Below, one piece after another: positions 16,806 through 25,417 of a stretch of DNA of 64,000 bases. The first letter of the stretch is position 1. Each line of letters starts with the position of its first letter. The translations under genes were made by a program, and so were the position numbers. The stretch spans positions 372,001 through 436,000 of the forward strand of contig NZ_QRZF01000003.1 of the NCBI RefSeq assembly GCF_003464595.1, given 5' to 3'. Origin of the DNA: Bacteroides intestinalis. Lineage in GTDB: Bacteria > Bacteroidota > Bacteroidia > Bacteroidales > Bacteroidaceae. Under the pieces are notes generated by a model. The model made no database searches. It was not told where the DNA came from and was given only the letters and a program-made list of their open reading frames with translations.

Positions 16806-17339
16806 TCCTGTAAGCAACCCTTCCAGTCCGTAGCGGGAGAACTTTGCTTTTTTCAGACGGTTGGCAGCAGGATTTAAAGTATAATTGCGTGCAGTAGTGA
16901 AATCTGCTTTCTCCAGGTTGGTATGATGGAAAGAAGCATAACAGAGGTCGCAATCTTTAAATACTGCATTGGAAAGGTCGGTTTCCATAAAGTCTGTGTT
17001 TTGCAAATCGCACCCTATAAAACGGGTTCCTTTTAGTTTCATCTCAGTAAAAAGGGCGTAGGACAACAGACAATTATGGAATTCCATAGACAAGCCGAAG
17101 CGGTTGCTGAGGCTGAAGTTGATGCCTGTCATTTTGCAATCGGTGAACAGGACATCCAACCAAGAGGTATTACTGGTTTTTACTAATGAAAGGTTGCACT
17201 CTTTGAATGTACATTTTTCGAATATAACTCTTCCGATAGGCTTATCTGAAAAGTTACATTTGTCAAATGTACATTCATAATAATTTGTTTCCAGTTCCTC
17301 GATGGAGAAATCTACTTTTTTTATGGTCTTGTCTTCCAT
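16782..17339 (-). CDS. Qnr-like pentapeptide-repeat protein
   Basis: A protein of 185 residues made of A(D/N)LXX-type five-residue repeats (for example FEKCTFKECNL, LKGTRFIGCDLQNTDF, LEKADFTTA). These fold as a right-handed quadrilateral beta-helix. The end, NYTLNPAANRLKKAKFSRYGLEGLL, closely follows the C-terminal module of Qnr/McbG-type proteins, which dimerise and protect DNA gyrase. Gyrase protection is therefore possible, but many chromosomal homologues have no proven role. It ends inside the 3' end of the convergent kinase gene and begins 12 nt after the radical SAM gene on the same strand. Confidence 0.85.
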   Translation of the reverse strand: MEDKTIKKVDFSIEELETNYYECTFDKCNFSDKPIGRVIFEKCTFKECNLSLVKTSNTSWLDVLFTDCKMTGINFSLSNRFGLSMEFHNCLLSYALFTEMKLKGTRFIGCDLQNTDFMETDLSNAVFKDCDLCYASFHHTNLEKADFTTARNYTLNPAANRLKKAKFSRYGLEGLLTGLGIEVID

Positions 17340-17351
17340 TTATCTTTTCAG

Positions 17352-18989
17352 TTAATTCATTGCTTTGAATACGGGTTCCGGCTTCTGTATCTCCGATTCG
17401 AAACCAAACCAATAGCCTTGATTGGTTTCCTCGTTGACAGGCAGGAAACAAAGGCGGAGATTCTCTTTGTATTGGCCATACAGTACTTGCCAGTTCTCCG
17501 GGGGAACCTGCCGTTTGGTCTTTACCTTTTCTGCCGGAAGTTTTTTCAGTGACATGCCGGCCTCTATCCAAGCAATGCTGGCTTCTAACTGATATTCCGG
17601 ATAGTTGTGCTTACAGAATTCATACAGGATAAGTCCTCGTTTTTCCAGACTCATCGGTTGGTCTATCAAACCTATTTGTATCAGGTGTTCCAGGAACCGA
17701 TACAGGAATTTTTCTTCTTTCAGAATGAGTTTACGGGTAATGGATTGCCAGGCTGGAGTATTATAAAATCCATCCAGCAGGCGGGAGAGCTGACGGGCTG
17801 TTTGCAATTCACTTACATTGATCTCGCGGGTTTGAAGCACTTCATAGGGGGGGAGGGGAGAATATTGGATGCCCAATTCTTCCGCTCTTCTACGCATTTC
17901 CGTACCGGGGAGTAATTTGAGAGACTCCAGTTGTATTTCTCCTGCACCGTATGCTGCCAGAACACGGATATCTTCGAATATTTCTGAAAGATGGTAGAGT
18001 GGGAGTCCTGCTATTAAATCGGCATGTGTTTCCATATTGGGGAGAGAACACAAGAATTTCAGACCTTCCAATGCGTCTGTCAGCTTTCCCATCCTCCGGC
18101 TTTTTTCGAGTACAGGTTCACGCAGGCTTTGTATGCCTGCTTCCAGGTGTAACAAACCTTCGGGCAAGTGTTTCAATTCTTCTTTCAGTTCTTCGGAAAG
18201 AAGTGCAGGGTGTATTTCCAGATGGAAGCGTATATCAGGGTGGTATTCAAGAAAAAGCTCAAGCAGTTCTTTTGCCCGGCGGGTATTGTAATTGAAAGTA
18301 CGGTCGAGTACACGCACGTTTTTAATACCATGTTGATGAATGATTTGGAGTCGTTCGCGAATAGCTTCTATGGAAAGTGTACGTACAGGCTTTTCACCTC
18401 CGCTGACGCAGAATGCACAGGTGTTGAAACAACCTCGTGTCGTTTCCAGTTGTACGAACGGTTTGCTCCAATTAAAGAAGCGGCTTTTTTCGGGAGGTAT
18501 GAGATCAGAGAATTTCAGTACACGTGCTATTCCGTTGTCTCTGTACTGCCCGTTGGAGTCGAGATAACAGAGTCCGGGAATTGTATTCCACTTTTCCTGT
18601 TCGTGCCGGCATGCGAGCCATTGTGGGAACACCTCTTCTCCTTCTCCTCTGAATACACAGCTGACATAAAGGTTCTTATGCAGGAAATATTCATTGTCTC
18701 CCAAATACTCAGGACCACCTAATACAATGCAGCATTGTGGCAGGAGTGCTTTTACTCTTGAAAGGATGTGAAGCAATTGCTCATGGTTGAAGAGCCAGGT
18801 TGTAGCGGCAAGTATGTCAGGTTGGCGATGGTAGACTTCATTGACAGTCAGACCTACATTCTCATTAATAGTGGCTGATACGATATCCCATTCTATGGAT
18901 GTATCATCAGCAATCTGGGCATGCAGTGCCGGAAGTGCCAGGGAAGAATGTGCGTATGAACTGTTGAGGTCAAGCCAGAGTAACTTCAT
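17352..18989 (-). CDS. B12-binding domain radical SAM protein (DUF4080 type)
   Basis: A protein of 545 residues. An N-terminal cobalamin-binding-like domain (MKLLWLDLNSSYAHSSLALP; later VLGGPEY) is followed by a radical SAM core with the iron-sulfur motif CFNTCAFC near 188-195. The C-terminal third matches the DUF4080 region found in this Bacteroidetes family. It would generate a 5'-deoxyadenosyl radical, and the substrate is unknown. The pentapeptide-repeat gene follows after 12 nt, so they probably form one transcript. A -7 box lies at 19022-19029. Confidence 0.88.
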   Translation of the reverse strand: MKLLWLDLNSSYAHSSLALPALHAQIADDTSIEWDIVSATINENVGLTVNEVYHRQPDILAATTWLFNHEQLLHILSRVKALLPQCCIVLGGPEYLGDNEYFLHKNLYVSCVFRGEGEEVFPQWLACRHEQEKWNTIPGLCYLDSNGQYRDNGIARVLKFSDLIPPEKSRFFNWSKPFVQLETTRGCFNTCAFCVSGGEKPVRTLSIEAIRERLQIIHQHGIKNVRVLDRTFNYNTRRAKELLELFLEYHPDIRFHLEIHPALLSEELKEELKHLPEGLLHLEAGIQSLREPVLEKSRRMGKLTDALEGLKFLCSLPNMETHADLIAGLPLYHLSEIFEDIRVLAAYGAGEIQLESLKLLPGTEMRRRAEELGIQYSPLPPYEVLQTREINVSELQTARQLSRLLDGFYNTPAWQSITRKLILKEEKFLYRFLEHLIQIGLIDQPMSLEKRGLILYEFCKHNYPEYQLEASIAWIEAGMSLKKLPAEKVKTKRQVPPENWQVLYGQYKENLRLCFLPVNEETNQGYWFGFESEIQKPEPVFKAMN

Positions 18990-19021
18990 TTTATATAGGG
19001 TTGGGTTTACAAAAACAGTTG

Positions 19022-19029
19022 CAAAGATA
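19022..19029 (-). promoter_or_regulatory. -7 box of the radical SAM operon
   Basis: The minus strand reads TATCTTTG, matching TAnnTTTG, 32 nt upstream of the start codon at 18989. Confidence 0.6.
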
Positions 19030-19100
19030 ATGAATGTATTCCTATCTGCCTCTTTTCTGCCTGCCCAATCCTTTGCTTTATCGGTTTACGGTATGCTCTT

Positions 19101-19403
19101 TTAGCTTGCTTTAGGTCCGACAACGGATATTCTGACGCATTCGCTGGGAACTAATGTTAGTAATTCATCCAGGAACTCACGACTGCACTCCAACAAGGTT
19201 TCCTGCATCATTTCTTCTTTAGAGGTAGCGAAGAAGTGAAACAGGTTATCAGAATCAGGAAGTTTCTTTACTGAATAGATTATATCCGTTGATTTCTCAT
19301 TGTATGCTTGCGCCAAATCATCAGCTCTTGCCCAGAATTGAGTTGCTTTGTCACCACCGATTTCTACGACTGCAATTAATTTCTCGTTTATTTCCATAAT
19401 CAT
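19101..19403 (-). CDS. Small hypothetical protein
   Basis: An ORF of 100 residues that I do not recognise. It has no signal peptide or membrane helix and is acidic overall, with alternating strand and helix character (KLIAVVEIGG, then DIIYSVKKL, then RISVVGPKA at the end). A second ATG two codons in (19397) may be the true start. It stands alone between the radical SAM gene and a divergent acetyltransferase gene. It has normal composition for its neighbourhood, so I accept it as a gene with moderate confidence. Confidence 0.6.
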   Translation of the reverse strand: MIMEINEKLIAVVEIGGDKATQFWARADDLAQAYNEKSTDIIYSVKKLPDSDNLFHFFATSKEEMMQETLLECSREFLDELLTLVPSECVRISVVGPKAS

Positions 19404-19707
19404 TTATTTTTAGTTGTACATGTTGTCATACTAATATCAGGGGTATATTGATTAATACTCCGTAATAATATCCGCAAATCGAGCGCCAGCAAACAGAAAA
19501 TAAACGTAGGATTATCTACTTTCAACTTTTTTAAACTAAGAGACTGTTTGTTGTACACCTGATAATTCCGAATATTAAAATAACAATTGAGCCTTTTTTA
19601 TGGTTTCGGGTATTTACTTTTTTTACAGAAACATGGGTATACAGGTGCCTGAATTTATACTAACTTTGCAGTGCTTTTAACGAGTTAATAATAAAATCAT
19701 TTTTAAG
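19404..19707. other. Intergenic region with one promoter element
   Basis: This 304-bp divergent gap is AT-rich and holds no coding sequence I can support. The only recognised element is TAACTTTG at 19661-19668, a -7 box for the acetyltransferase at 19708. Confidence 0.55.
19661..19668 (+). promoter_or_regulatory. -7 box of the second O-acetyltransferase gene
   Basis: TAACTTTG fits TAnnTTTG and lies 40 nt before the start codon at 19708. No convincing -33 TTTG was seen. Confidence 0.55.
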
Positions 19708-20274
19708 ATGAGAACACTTCAAGAAGAATTAAAGTGTATGCGCGAAGGGCTTCATTACAATGCTCATACTCCTGAAATGTATGCCTATCGGGCTGAAGTA
19801 AAAAAGAAGCTGCATCAGTTGAATGTGACTGAATATCATACCTCTAAAATGCCGGAGGTTACCCGTTCACTTTTCCCGAATTCTGCTCCGGATTTTTTTG
19901 TGGAACCACCCTTTTATTGCGATTATGGAGATGGTATATATGCAGCTGAAGGAGTTTTTATCAATTTTGGTGCTGTTATTTTGGATGGTGCAAAAGTAAC
20001 TATTGGCCGGAAAACATTGATTGCTCCGGGAGTACATATTTATACGGCGCAACATCCGCTTGATGCTGACGAAAGGGATGCCTATGAGAATTGTCTGCCG
20101 GTAACCATTGGTGAACGCTGCTGGATTGGCGGTCATGCGACAATTTGCCCGGGAGTGACTATTGGCGACCGTTGTGTAATCGGTGCGGGTTCAGTGGTTA
20201 CGCATGATATTCCGGCAGACTCGTTGGCTGTAGGAAATCCTGCTAAAGTGATACGTAAATTGAATCAGAAGTAA
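19708..20274 (+). CDS. Sugar O-acetyltransferase, second copy
   Basis: A Maa/LacA-type hexapeptide acetyltransferase of 188 residues, paralogous to the one at 8791. The Mac domain is at about 1-55 and includes YNAHTPEMYAYRAEVKKKL. The beta-helix contains FYCDYGDGIYAAEGVFINFGAVILDGAKVTIG in register with the first copy. The catalytic His lies in IYTAQHPLDADER near 115, and the NPAKVIRKL ending is present. It ends 5 bp from the stop codon of the convergent hybrid kinase. The acceptor sugar is not known. Confidence 0.92.
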   Translation: MRTLQEELKCMREGLHYNAHTPEMYAYRAEVKKKLHQLNVTEYHTSKMPEVTRSLFPNSAPDFFVEPPFYCDYGDGIYAAEGVFINFGAVILDGAKVTIGRKTLIAPGVHIYTAQHPLDADERDAYENCLPVTIGERCWIGGHATICPGVTIGDRCVIGAGSVVTHDIPADSLAVGNPAKVIRKLNQK

Positions 20275-20279
20275 TCCTG

Positions 20280-22208
20280 TTATTGGGGGTGTTGTTTGAA
20301 ATATCTGAAAAGCAAATCCATCAATTCTCTCTTTTTGACGGGTTTTGTCATGAAATGATTGCATCCTGCGGCTAATGCATTCTCTCTGTCGGAGTCGAAA
20401 GCATTAGCGGTAAGAGCGATAATAGGGGTAGTTTGGTTAAATTCCCTGATGAGGGAAGTTGCTTCCAGTCCATTCATTACCGGCATCCGCATATCCATAA
20501 AGACGATGTCAAAGGTTTGGGCTTTGATTTTCTCGATAGCTTCTACTCCGGTTATGGCGCGGGTTAGTTGATTGTCTTTAAGAAGTTTCTTGATTAACAG
20601 GTAATTGCTGTCATTATCTTCCGCTATCAGAATATTCAGATCTTTAATCTTTACTGAGGAATCTGCTGGAAGGTGTTCTGTACTTTTGTTATTTAAGTCC
20701 TCGTCTGCAACCTCTGATTTTTCGACATATTCGACATCGGTATATCCGATGTACCAGAACTCAGAACCTACATTGGCTTTGGACTTAAAGCCTACTTCTC
20801 CGCCTGTAGCATCGGCAATAGCTTTACAGATAGAAAGTCCTAAGCCGGTTCCTTGGGCAAAAGTATCTAATTTCTCGAAACGGCTGAAGATACGGTTCTT
20901 TTTCTCCTCCGGTATTCCGATGCCACTATCCTTTACATAGATTCTTACCTGTCCGGGCATACATTCGTATCCCATCACAATTTCACCTTGTGGTGTATAC
21001 TTAATGGCATTCGTAGCAAAGTTCGTGAATATCTGCATAAAGCGATATTTGTCGAAATTCGCCACACATTTGGTATATGGATTGATGAGTTTGAGGGTAA
21101 CTTTGGGGTTTTTAATCCGTTGCTGGAAGGACCGGTATAATTCATCGCAAAGCTGGCACAAATTCAGTTTCTGACGATTGATATCAATGGAGCCGACTTC
21201 AATTTTTGACAGATCGAGAATGTCTCCGATTAATTTCAGGAGTATCTCACTGTTGGTTTCAATCAGTTGTTTATATTCAAATTTTTCTTTCGTATCATCT
21301 GTTTCGGTCAGCAATTCAGAGAATCCTACAATTGCATTGAGTGGAGTACGGATTTCATGACTCATGTTAGCGAGGAATGTAGATTTCAATTTGTCTGCTT
21401 CTTCTGCTTTGTTTTTGGCTGTAATCAAATTTTGCTGATATATAATGTCTTCGGTAATATCCCGTTGAATAAATGTGATGACCCCTACATTGCCTGCTTC
21501 ATCTTCTACTGCACTGTAGGTAAAGCTGGAGTAACTATAATCTGTTGCATTGTTTTCCAGAACTCTTAATATAATTCTGTTTTCCGGGAGCTTCTGTTTA
21601 TGAGCAACTGCTTCCAGTAATGCCATGAATTTATTTCTGTCGTCAGGATGGATGCTCTCATATATGGATTGCAATGATCTTTTCTCAATATTCTCGATGT
21701 GGACATCGAATTTACAAAACAGACCTTCCTTTATATTGTAGTTCCATGAGGATAGCTTCCCAGCATTCAAGGCTAATGATAACTCCTTTTGTGTTGCTTT
21801 TATCTTCTTGTAACTTTCAATGATTTCCCGCTCTTGTGCTTTCTTTACGGTGATATCTTCGCAGGCTAATAAATAGCCTTGACGATTTCCTTCGGGATCG
21901 CGCATGATAGTTACTTTGGTAACAAAGTATTTTTTGATTCCTTTGATGGGTGTTTCGTAGAAGTTTTCACAAAGATCGAAATCATAATCAGTTTCAAAAG
22001 AGACGTTCAACCCCTGCTTTAGGAGAGCTTTATCTTCTGCCGTGATGTTAGGGTCATCGAAGATATTAATATTATAAATATCCTTCATGGTTACACCGAA
22101 CATTTTTAGTGTGGTGCCATTGGCGTATTTCAGATATCCATCTTTGTCATATACGCCGAGCCCTAAAGGTATGTATTCAGGAATGAGCGACAGAAGTTCA
22201 TTTTCCAT
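20280..22208 (-). CDS. Hybrid histidine kinase, PAS-PAS-HisKA-ATPase-receiver
   Basis: A soluble-looking hybrid kinase of 642 residues without membrane helices. Two PAS domains occupy about 1-125 and 130-260. The HisKA His is near 282 (NMSHEIRTPLNAIVGFSELL). The ATPase domain has FTNFATNAIKYT, DSGIGIP and GTGLGLSICKAI. A receiver domain (about 520-640) has the Asp near 570 (VFMDMRMPVMNGLEA) and the Lys in MTKPVKK. There is no output domain, so phosphate must leave to a phosphotransfer protein or regulator elsewhere. Its kinase core is close to that of the kinase at 15492, suggesting a local duplication of the orphan type. Confidence 0.92.
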   Translation of the reverse strand: MENELLSLIPEYIPLGLGVYDKDGYLKYANGTTLKMFGVTMKDIYNINIFDDPNITAEDKALLKQGLNVSFETDYDFDLCENFYETPIKGIKKYFVTKVTIMRDPEGNRQGYLLACEDITVKKAQEREIIESYKKIKATQKELSLALNAGKLSSWNYNIKEGLFCKFDVHIENIEKRSLQSIYESIHPDDRNKFMALLEAVAHKQKLPENRIILRVLENNATDYSYSSFTYSAVEDEAGNVGVITFIQRDITEDIIYQQNLITAKNKAEEADKLKSTFLANMSHEIRTPLNAIVGFSELLTETDDTKEKFEYKQLIETNSEILLKLIGDILDLSKIEVGSIDINRQKLNLCQLCDELYRSFQQRIKNPKVTLKLINPYTKCVANFDKYRFMQIFTNFATNAIKYTPQGEIVMGYECMPGQVRIYVKDSGIGIPEEKKNRIFSRFEKLDTFAQGTGLGLSICKAIADATGGEVGFKSKANVGSEFWYIGYTDVEYVEKSEVADEDLNNKSTEHLPADSSVKIKDLNILIAEDNDSNYLLIKKLLKDNQLTRAITGVEAIEKIKAQTFDIVFMDMRMPVMNGLEATSLIREFNQTTPIIALTANAFDSDRENALAAGCNHFMTKPVKKRELMDLLFRYFKQHPQ

Positions 22209-22245
22209 GTTTATTATTGCACCTATGATGTTTTATAACGTGGTG

Positions 22246-22253
22246 CAAATGTA
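22246..22253 (-). promoter_or_regulatory. -7 box of the hybrid kinase gene
   Basis: The minus strand reads TACATTTG, matching TAnnTTTG, 37 nt before the start codon at 22208. Confidence 0.5.
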
Positions 22254-22352
22254 TGCAAATTCCCGGAACTTTATGATTATCGTGGTTAATATTTGTTGGA
22301 AGCTGGTCGGAATAGTAAACTTTAACATAGAGGATAGGAAGGTGTTATAAAC

Positions 22353-22388
22353 AAAAAATCCTGCAAGTCATAAACTTACAGGATCTTT
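22353..22388 (-). terminator. Intrinsic terminator after tRNA-His
   Basis: On the minus strand a stem of roughly 10 bp (GATCCTGTAAG with CTTGCAGGAT) is followed by TTTTTT directly after the tRNA 3' end. Confidence 0.8.
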
Positions 22389-22465
22389 TGGGGTGACTGA
22401 TGGGACTCGAACCCACGACATTCAGAACCACAATCTGACGCTCTAACCAACTGAACTACAGTCAC
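22389..22465 (-). tRNA. tRNA-His (GTG)
   Basis: The minus strand folds as a full cloverleaf. The acceptor stem is GTGACTG with CAGTCAC, the anticodon loop TTGTGGT gives anticodon GTG, and the T arm contains GGTTCGAGTCC. The 3' CCA is encoded. A G at 22466 provides the extra G-1 that histidine tRNAs need opposite the discriminator C. Confidence 0.97.
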
Positions 22466-22556
22466 CATGTTTGCGTCATTTCTCAAACGCGGTGCAAAGA
22501 TAGGTATTATCTTTGATACTGCAAATATTTGGCGAAATATTTTATTGAAATCTGCA

Positions 22557-23693
22557 TTATTTTTTATTCTCCTTAATTCCTACATTGTGCTGTTGGAGGA
22601 GCTTTCGGGAGTTTTTGACGAAGATATTCAGATGGTTACGTGCAGCTTCCGGGAGCTTTGAAATAGATGTGGAATCTGTAGGATAAAGCACATAATTTTT
22701 TTCTTTGGTGAGATTGGGACGTGCTGTCCATACCAAATTATATTCGCAACGTTGTACTCGAACTTGTGTGGAGGTAGATGTTGTGGTGTCTCTTTCTAAT
22801 TCTAATGTGAAAATAAGTCCTCCGTCAGTATTTACTTTACTCATATTGGAGATGAAATTCCCTAAAGAATATACTACAGCGTGTTGTGCTCCGGTAATGC
22901 TATCGGTGCGTAGTTCCATCGGTTGTATAACATGAGGATGGCTACCGATGATATGGGTAACGCCCTGTTCCAATAACCAATCAGCCAACTGTCGTTGTTC
23001 GCGACTAGGTAGCGATTGGTATTCGTTTCCCCAATGCATACAGGCAATGATAACATCAGGTTGCCATGTTCGTGCTGTATCGATATCCTGTAACATGATT
23101 TTCTTATCAATATAGTTCACTATGTTGGGATAGGATGGCTTAACTCCATTGGTATCATAGGTATAGTTCAGAAGGGCAATTCGAAAACCGTTTTTGTGAA
23201 TGAGCAATGGGTATCGTTGACGGCGTTCTTCTTCATTTCTATAAGTTCCGGTGTAGAGGATACGTAAGGAATCTAACATTAGGATTGTACGTTCCAAACC
23301 TTTTTTACCGCGGTCGAGACAGTGATTGTTAGCAGTTAACAGAACATTGAAACCGGCCTCTTTAATGGCATATAAATATTCATCAGGTGCACAGAAAGCC
23401 GGATAACCACTATAAGGTTTTCCACCGATAGGTACTTCTAAATTGCCGATAGCGATGTCCGCTCCACTGATTTGCTCTTTTACGAGAGAGAAACAGGGAG
23501 AGTAGTCATAAGTCCCTTTATCTGTACGCGCAGCGTCAAGCTGGGCTTGGTGTTGCATCAGATCACCTACAAATAATAGAGTGATTTTTGCAGGGGGGAT
23601 TGTATCGACGACTTCAGATACCACCCGTTCTTGTGCTACACTAGAGCATGATATGAAAAATAGGCCGAGTGTGAAAGGAAATATTTTCCTCAT
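22557..23693 (-). CDS. CapA-family metallophosphatase-like lipoprotein or exported protein
   Basis: A protein of about 378 residues in the PGA_cap (CapA) family, which has a calcineurin-like metallophosphatase fold. I choose the start at 23693 because the signal peptide (MRKIFPFTLGLFFISCSS) then begins at once. Metal-site motifs are visible: LLFVGDLMQHQAQ (GD), AIGNLEVPIGG (GNxE), LLTANNHCLDRG (NNH) and ITHIIGSHPHVIQP (SHPH). Relatives are linked to poly-gamma-glutamate capsule formation, but no capB/capC is adjacent, so a general phosphoesterase role is as likely. A TlpA-type gene lies upstream on the same strand, 14 nt away. Confidence 0.87.
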   Translation of the reverse strand: MRKIFPFTLGLFFISCSSVAQERVVSEVVDTIPPAKITLLFVGDLMQHQAQLDAARTDKGTYDYSPCFSLVKEQISGADIAIGNLEVPIGGKPYSGYPAFCAPDEYLYAIKEAGFNVLLTANNHCLDRGKKGLERTILMLDSLRILYTGTYRNEEERRQRYPLLIHKNGFRIALLNYTYDTNGVKPSYPNIVNYIDKKIMLQDIDTARTWQPDVIIACMHWGNEYQSLPSREQRQLADWLLEQGVTHIIGSHPHVIQPMELRTDSITGAQHAVVYSLGNFISNMSKVNTDGGLIFTLELERDTTTSTSTQVRVQRCEYNLVWTARPNLTKEKNYVLYPTDSTSISKLPEAARNHLNIFVKNSRKLLQQHNVGIKENKK

Positions 23694-23707
23694 AATTATT
23701 TGCAAGA

Positions 23708-25336
23708 TTAAAGTTCTTTTTGAAGAATACTTTCTATCTCTTCAGCAGTGGGGTTTACAGCAAGAATAATTCCATGAGTGTCAATAAGGAAAGTTCCTCC
23801 CGCCGCATTGGGTATACGATACTTCATCCATATTTGGTTGGTATCGTTCAGTTCGATCAGATTCAACCAAGGGTAACCGTCTTTTTGGATAGCTCTTTTC
23901 ATATCTGCATCGCTTCCTTGTTCCCGTGCTACTCCTATAACAGTAAATCCTTTATCTTTAAATTTTTCATATATAGGAATAATCTGCTTAGAATTTACAC
24001 GACATGGACCACACCAGGAAGCCCACAAATCAATTAATGCTATTTTCCCCTTAATGTGTTCTGAAACCTTTATTTTTTTTCCATTGAGATCGGGAGCTGA
24101 AAAATCAATATAAGGGTTTCCTACTTTAGGTTGTCCGTTTTCAATCAGTATTTTCATCTCCTTGCTATAAGGATGTTCAGGATAACGAGAAGCAAAGATA
24201 TTCTGATAGATACTTAGATATGGACTGATGTCTTCGCCTTTTCGTGCTATTGCTATTTTACTTGTTAGAACATATAGCCCAATTAGGGAGGGTTGCTGCT
24301 TAATATGTTCTATAGTCCATTGATTCATTTTTTGATTTAGCTGTTTGATTTCTTCCAGAAGAACTTTAGCATCTTCGGTATATGCCTCTCCACTTTCTTC
24401 AAGACGGTCTCTTTCTCTATAGATTTTATTTCGTTCTTCAACATTATCTTTGACCTGTTCCATATTTTTCCAAAGAGTTTGTAATGCCTCGCTTTCGAAG
24501 CGGTTTTCTTTATATAGTTTATCAATTTGGGCATACAGAGAGTCGAAATTGAATTTATTGTTTCTTTCAGTTTCCAGTTGCTGTAATTCGCAAGTTAATG
24601 GATTTTCAGTACGTGTCACTCCAGGTTTTCCGGTGCTTGCCGGATATAGAGTGAAAGATACAGGTCCATTTTCAGCAAAGAAGAAAGCAGGCATCCAACT
24701 ACCGTTAATCATATCATTCCAGATAAAAACTTCATAAACCTCTTCTTGATCAGTATAGAAATCGTATTCAAATACTCCGTTGCGTATGGGAATAGATAAC
24801 CAAGGAGCACTGCTGGGGTTCTTATGAGCTTTTATCAATACGAGCCGGCTGGATTGTGGACTATCAACCACTTCGCCTGAAATATGACAATGAATTTTTC
24901 CTTCTTTTTCCTGTGTATTAAGACTAATACCTTTAATTTGAAAATCTCTTTCATTACTACTTTCCATGAAATCAACAGTTTCTTCCTGAGGATCAAGAGG
25001 AGGAAATTGCAGAGTGAAAGTTACATTACCTGAAGTTGGCATATAGATTTCTTTATCCAATTCGAAACCTTGTGAGCGGATGAGGGAGTAATTTTTTCCG
25101 GTTTGATTTCCGTAAAGTGACAGGCTTGAAGCCAAACGAATCCAATAGTTCGGACGCGAATAAGCATCCATGTACAAAATGGTGGCTGTATCATTACGTT
25201 CAATCCGACTGATTTCCAGTGCTTCACTATTCCTATTTTGATAAATGGGGTAGTCGATTGTGAAGTTCTGTGCTGAGGAATATAGAACGTATGTAAGGAA
25301 AAGTAAGCATGCAATGGTTCTCAGTAGTGTGTTCAT
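23708..25336 (-). CDS. TlpA-type thioredoxin-like protein with DUF4369-like N-terminus
   Basis: An exported protein of 542 residues. A signal peptide (1-22) is followed by a beta-rich N-terminal region (about 25-230) resembling the DUF4369-type domain common in Bacteroidetes. Next comes a charged helical middle (270-385), then a TlpA/AhpC-type thioredoxin domain from about 395 with the redox motif WCGPC near 442-445. It probably acts as a periplasmic disulfide oxidoreductase. The substrate is unknown. It is followed by the CapA-family gene. Confidence 0.85.
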   Translation of the reverse strand: MNTLLRTIACLLFLTYVLYSSAQNFTIDYPIYQNRNSEALEISRIERNDTATILYMDAYSRPNYWIRLASSLSLYGNQTGKNYSLIRSQGFELDKEIYMPTSGNVTFTLQFPPLDPQEETVDFMESSNERDFQIKGISLNTQEKEGKIHCHISGEVVDSPQSSRLVLIKAHKNPSSAPWLSIPIRNGVFEYDFYTDQEEVYEVFIWNDMINGSWMPAFFFAENGPVSFTLYPASTGKPGVTRTENPLTCELQQLETERNNKFNFDSLYAQIDKLYKENRFESEALQTLWKNMEQVKDNVEERNKIYRERDRLEESGEAYTEDAKVLLEEIKQLNQKMNQWTIEHIKQQPSLIGLYVLTSKIAIARKGEDISPYLSIYQNIFASRYPEHPYSKEMKILIENGQPKVGNPYIDFSAPDLNGKKIKVSEHIKGKIALIDLWASWCGPCRVNSKQIIPIYEKFKDKGFTVIGVAREQGSDADMKRAIQKDGYPWLNLIELNDTNQIWMKYRIPNAAGGTFLIDTHGIILAVNPTAEEIESILQKEL

Positions 25337-25355
25337 AGGTATTATTAGGTAAAAT

Positions 25356-25404
25356 AAATACCGAAAAAAGGCTCCACAATCATGGTCTGCCTTTTTCGGT
25401 ATTT
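25356..25404. terminator. Intrinsic terminator after folD
   Basis: AAATACCGAAAAAAGGC and GCCTTTTTCGGTATTT form a near-perfect stem of about 16 bp between folD and the TlpA-type gene, both read on the minus strand. The U-rich side suits termination of folD. Confidence 0.75.
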
Positions 25405-25417
25405 AGGATTTTTATTA

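Noticed and set aside
20280..22208. Hybrid two-component system regulator with DNA-binding output, as in polysaccharide loci
   Set aside because: The protein ends after the receiver domain, with no AraC helix-turn-helix and no periplasmic sensor, so it is not a classical HTCS.
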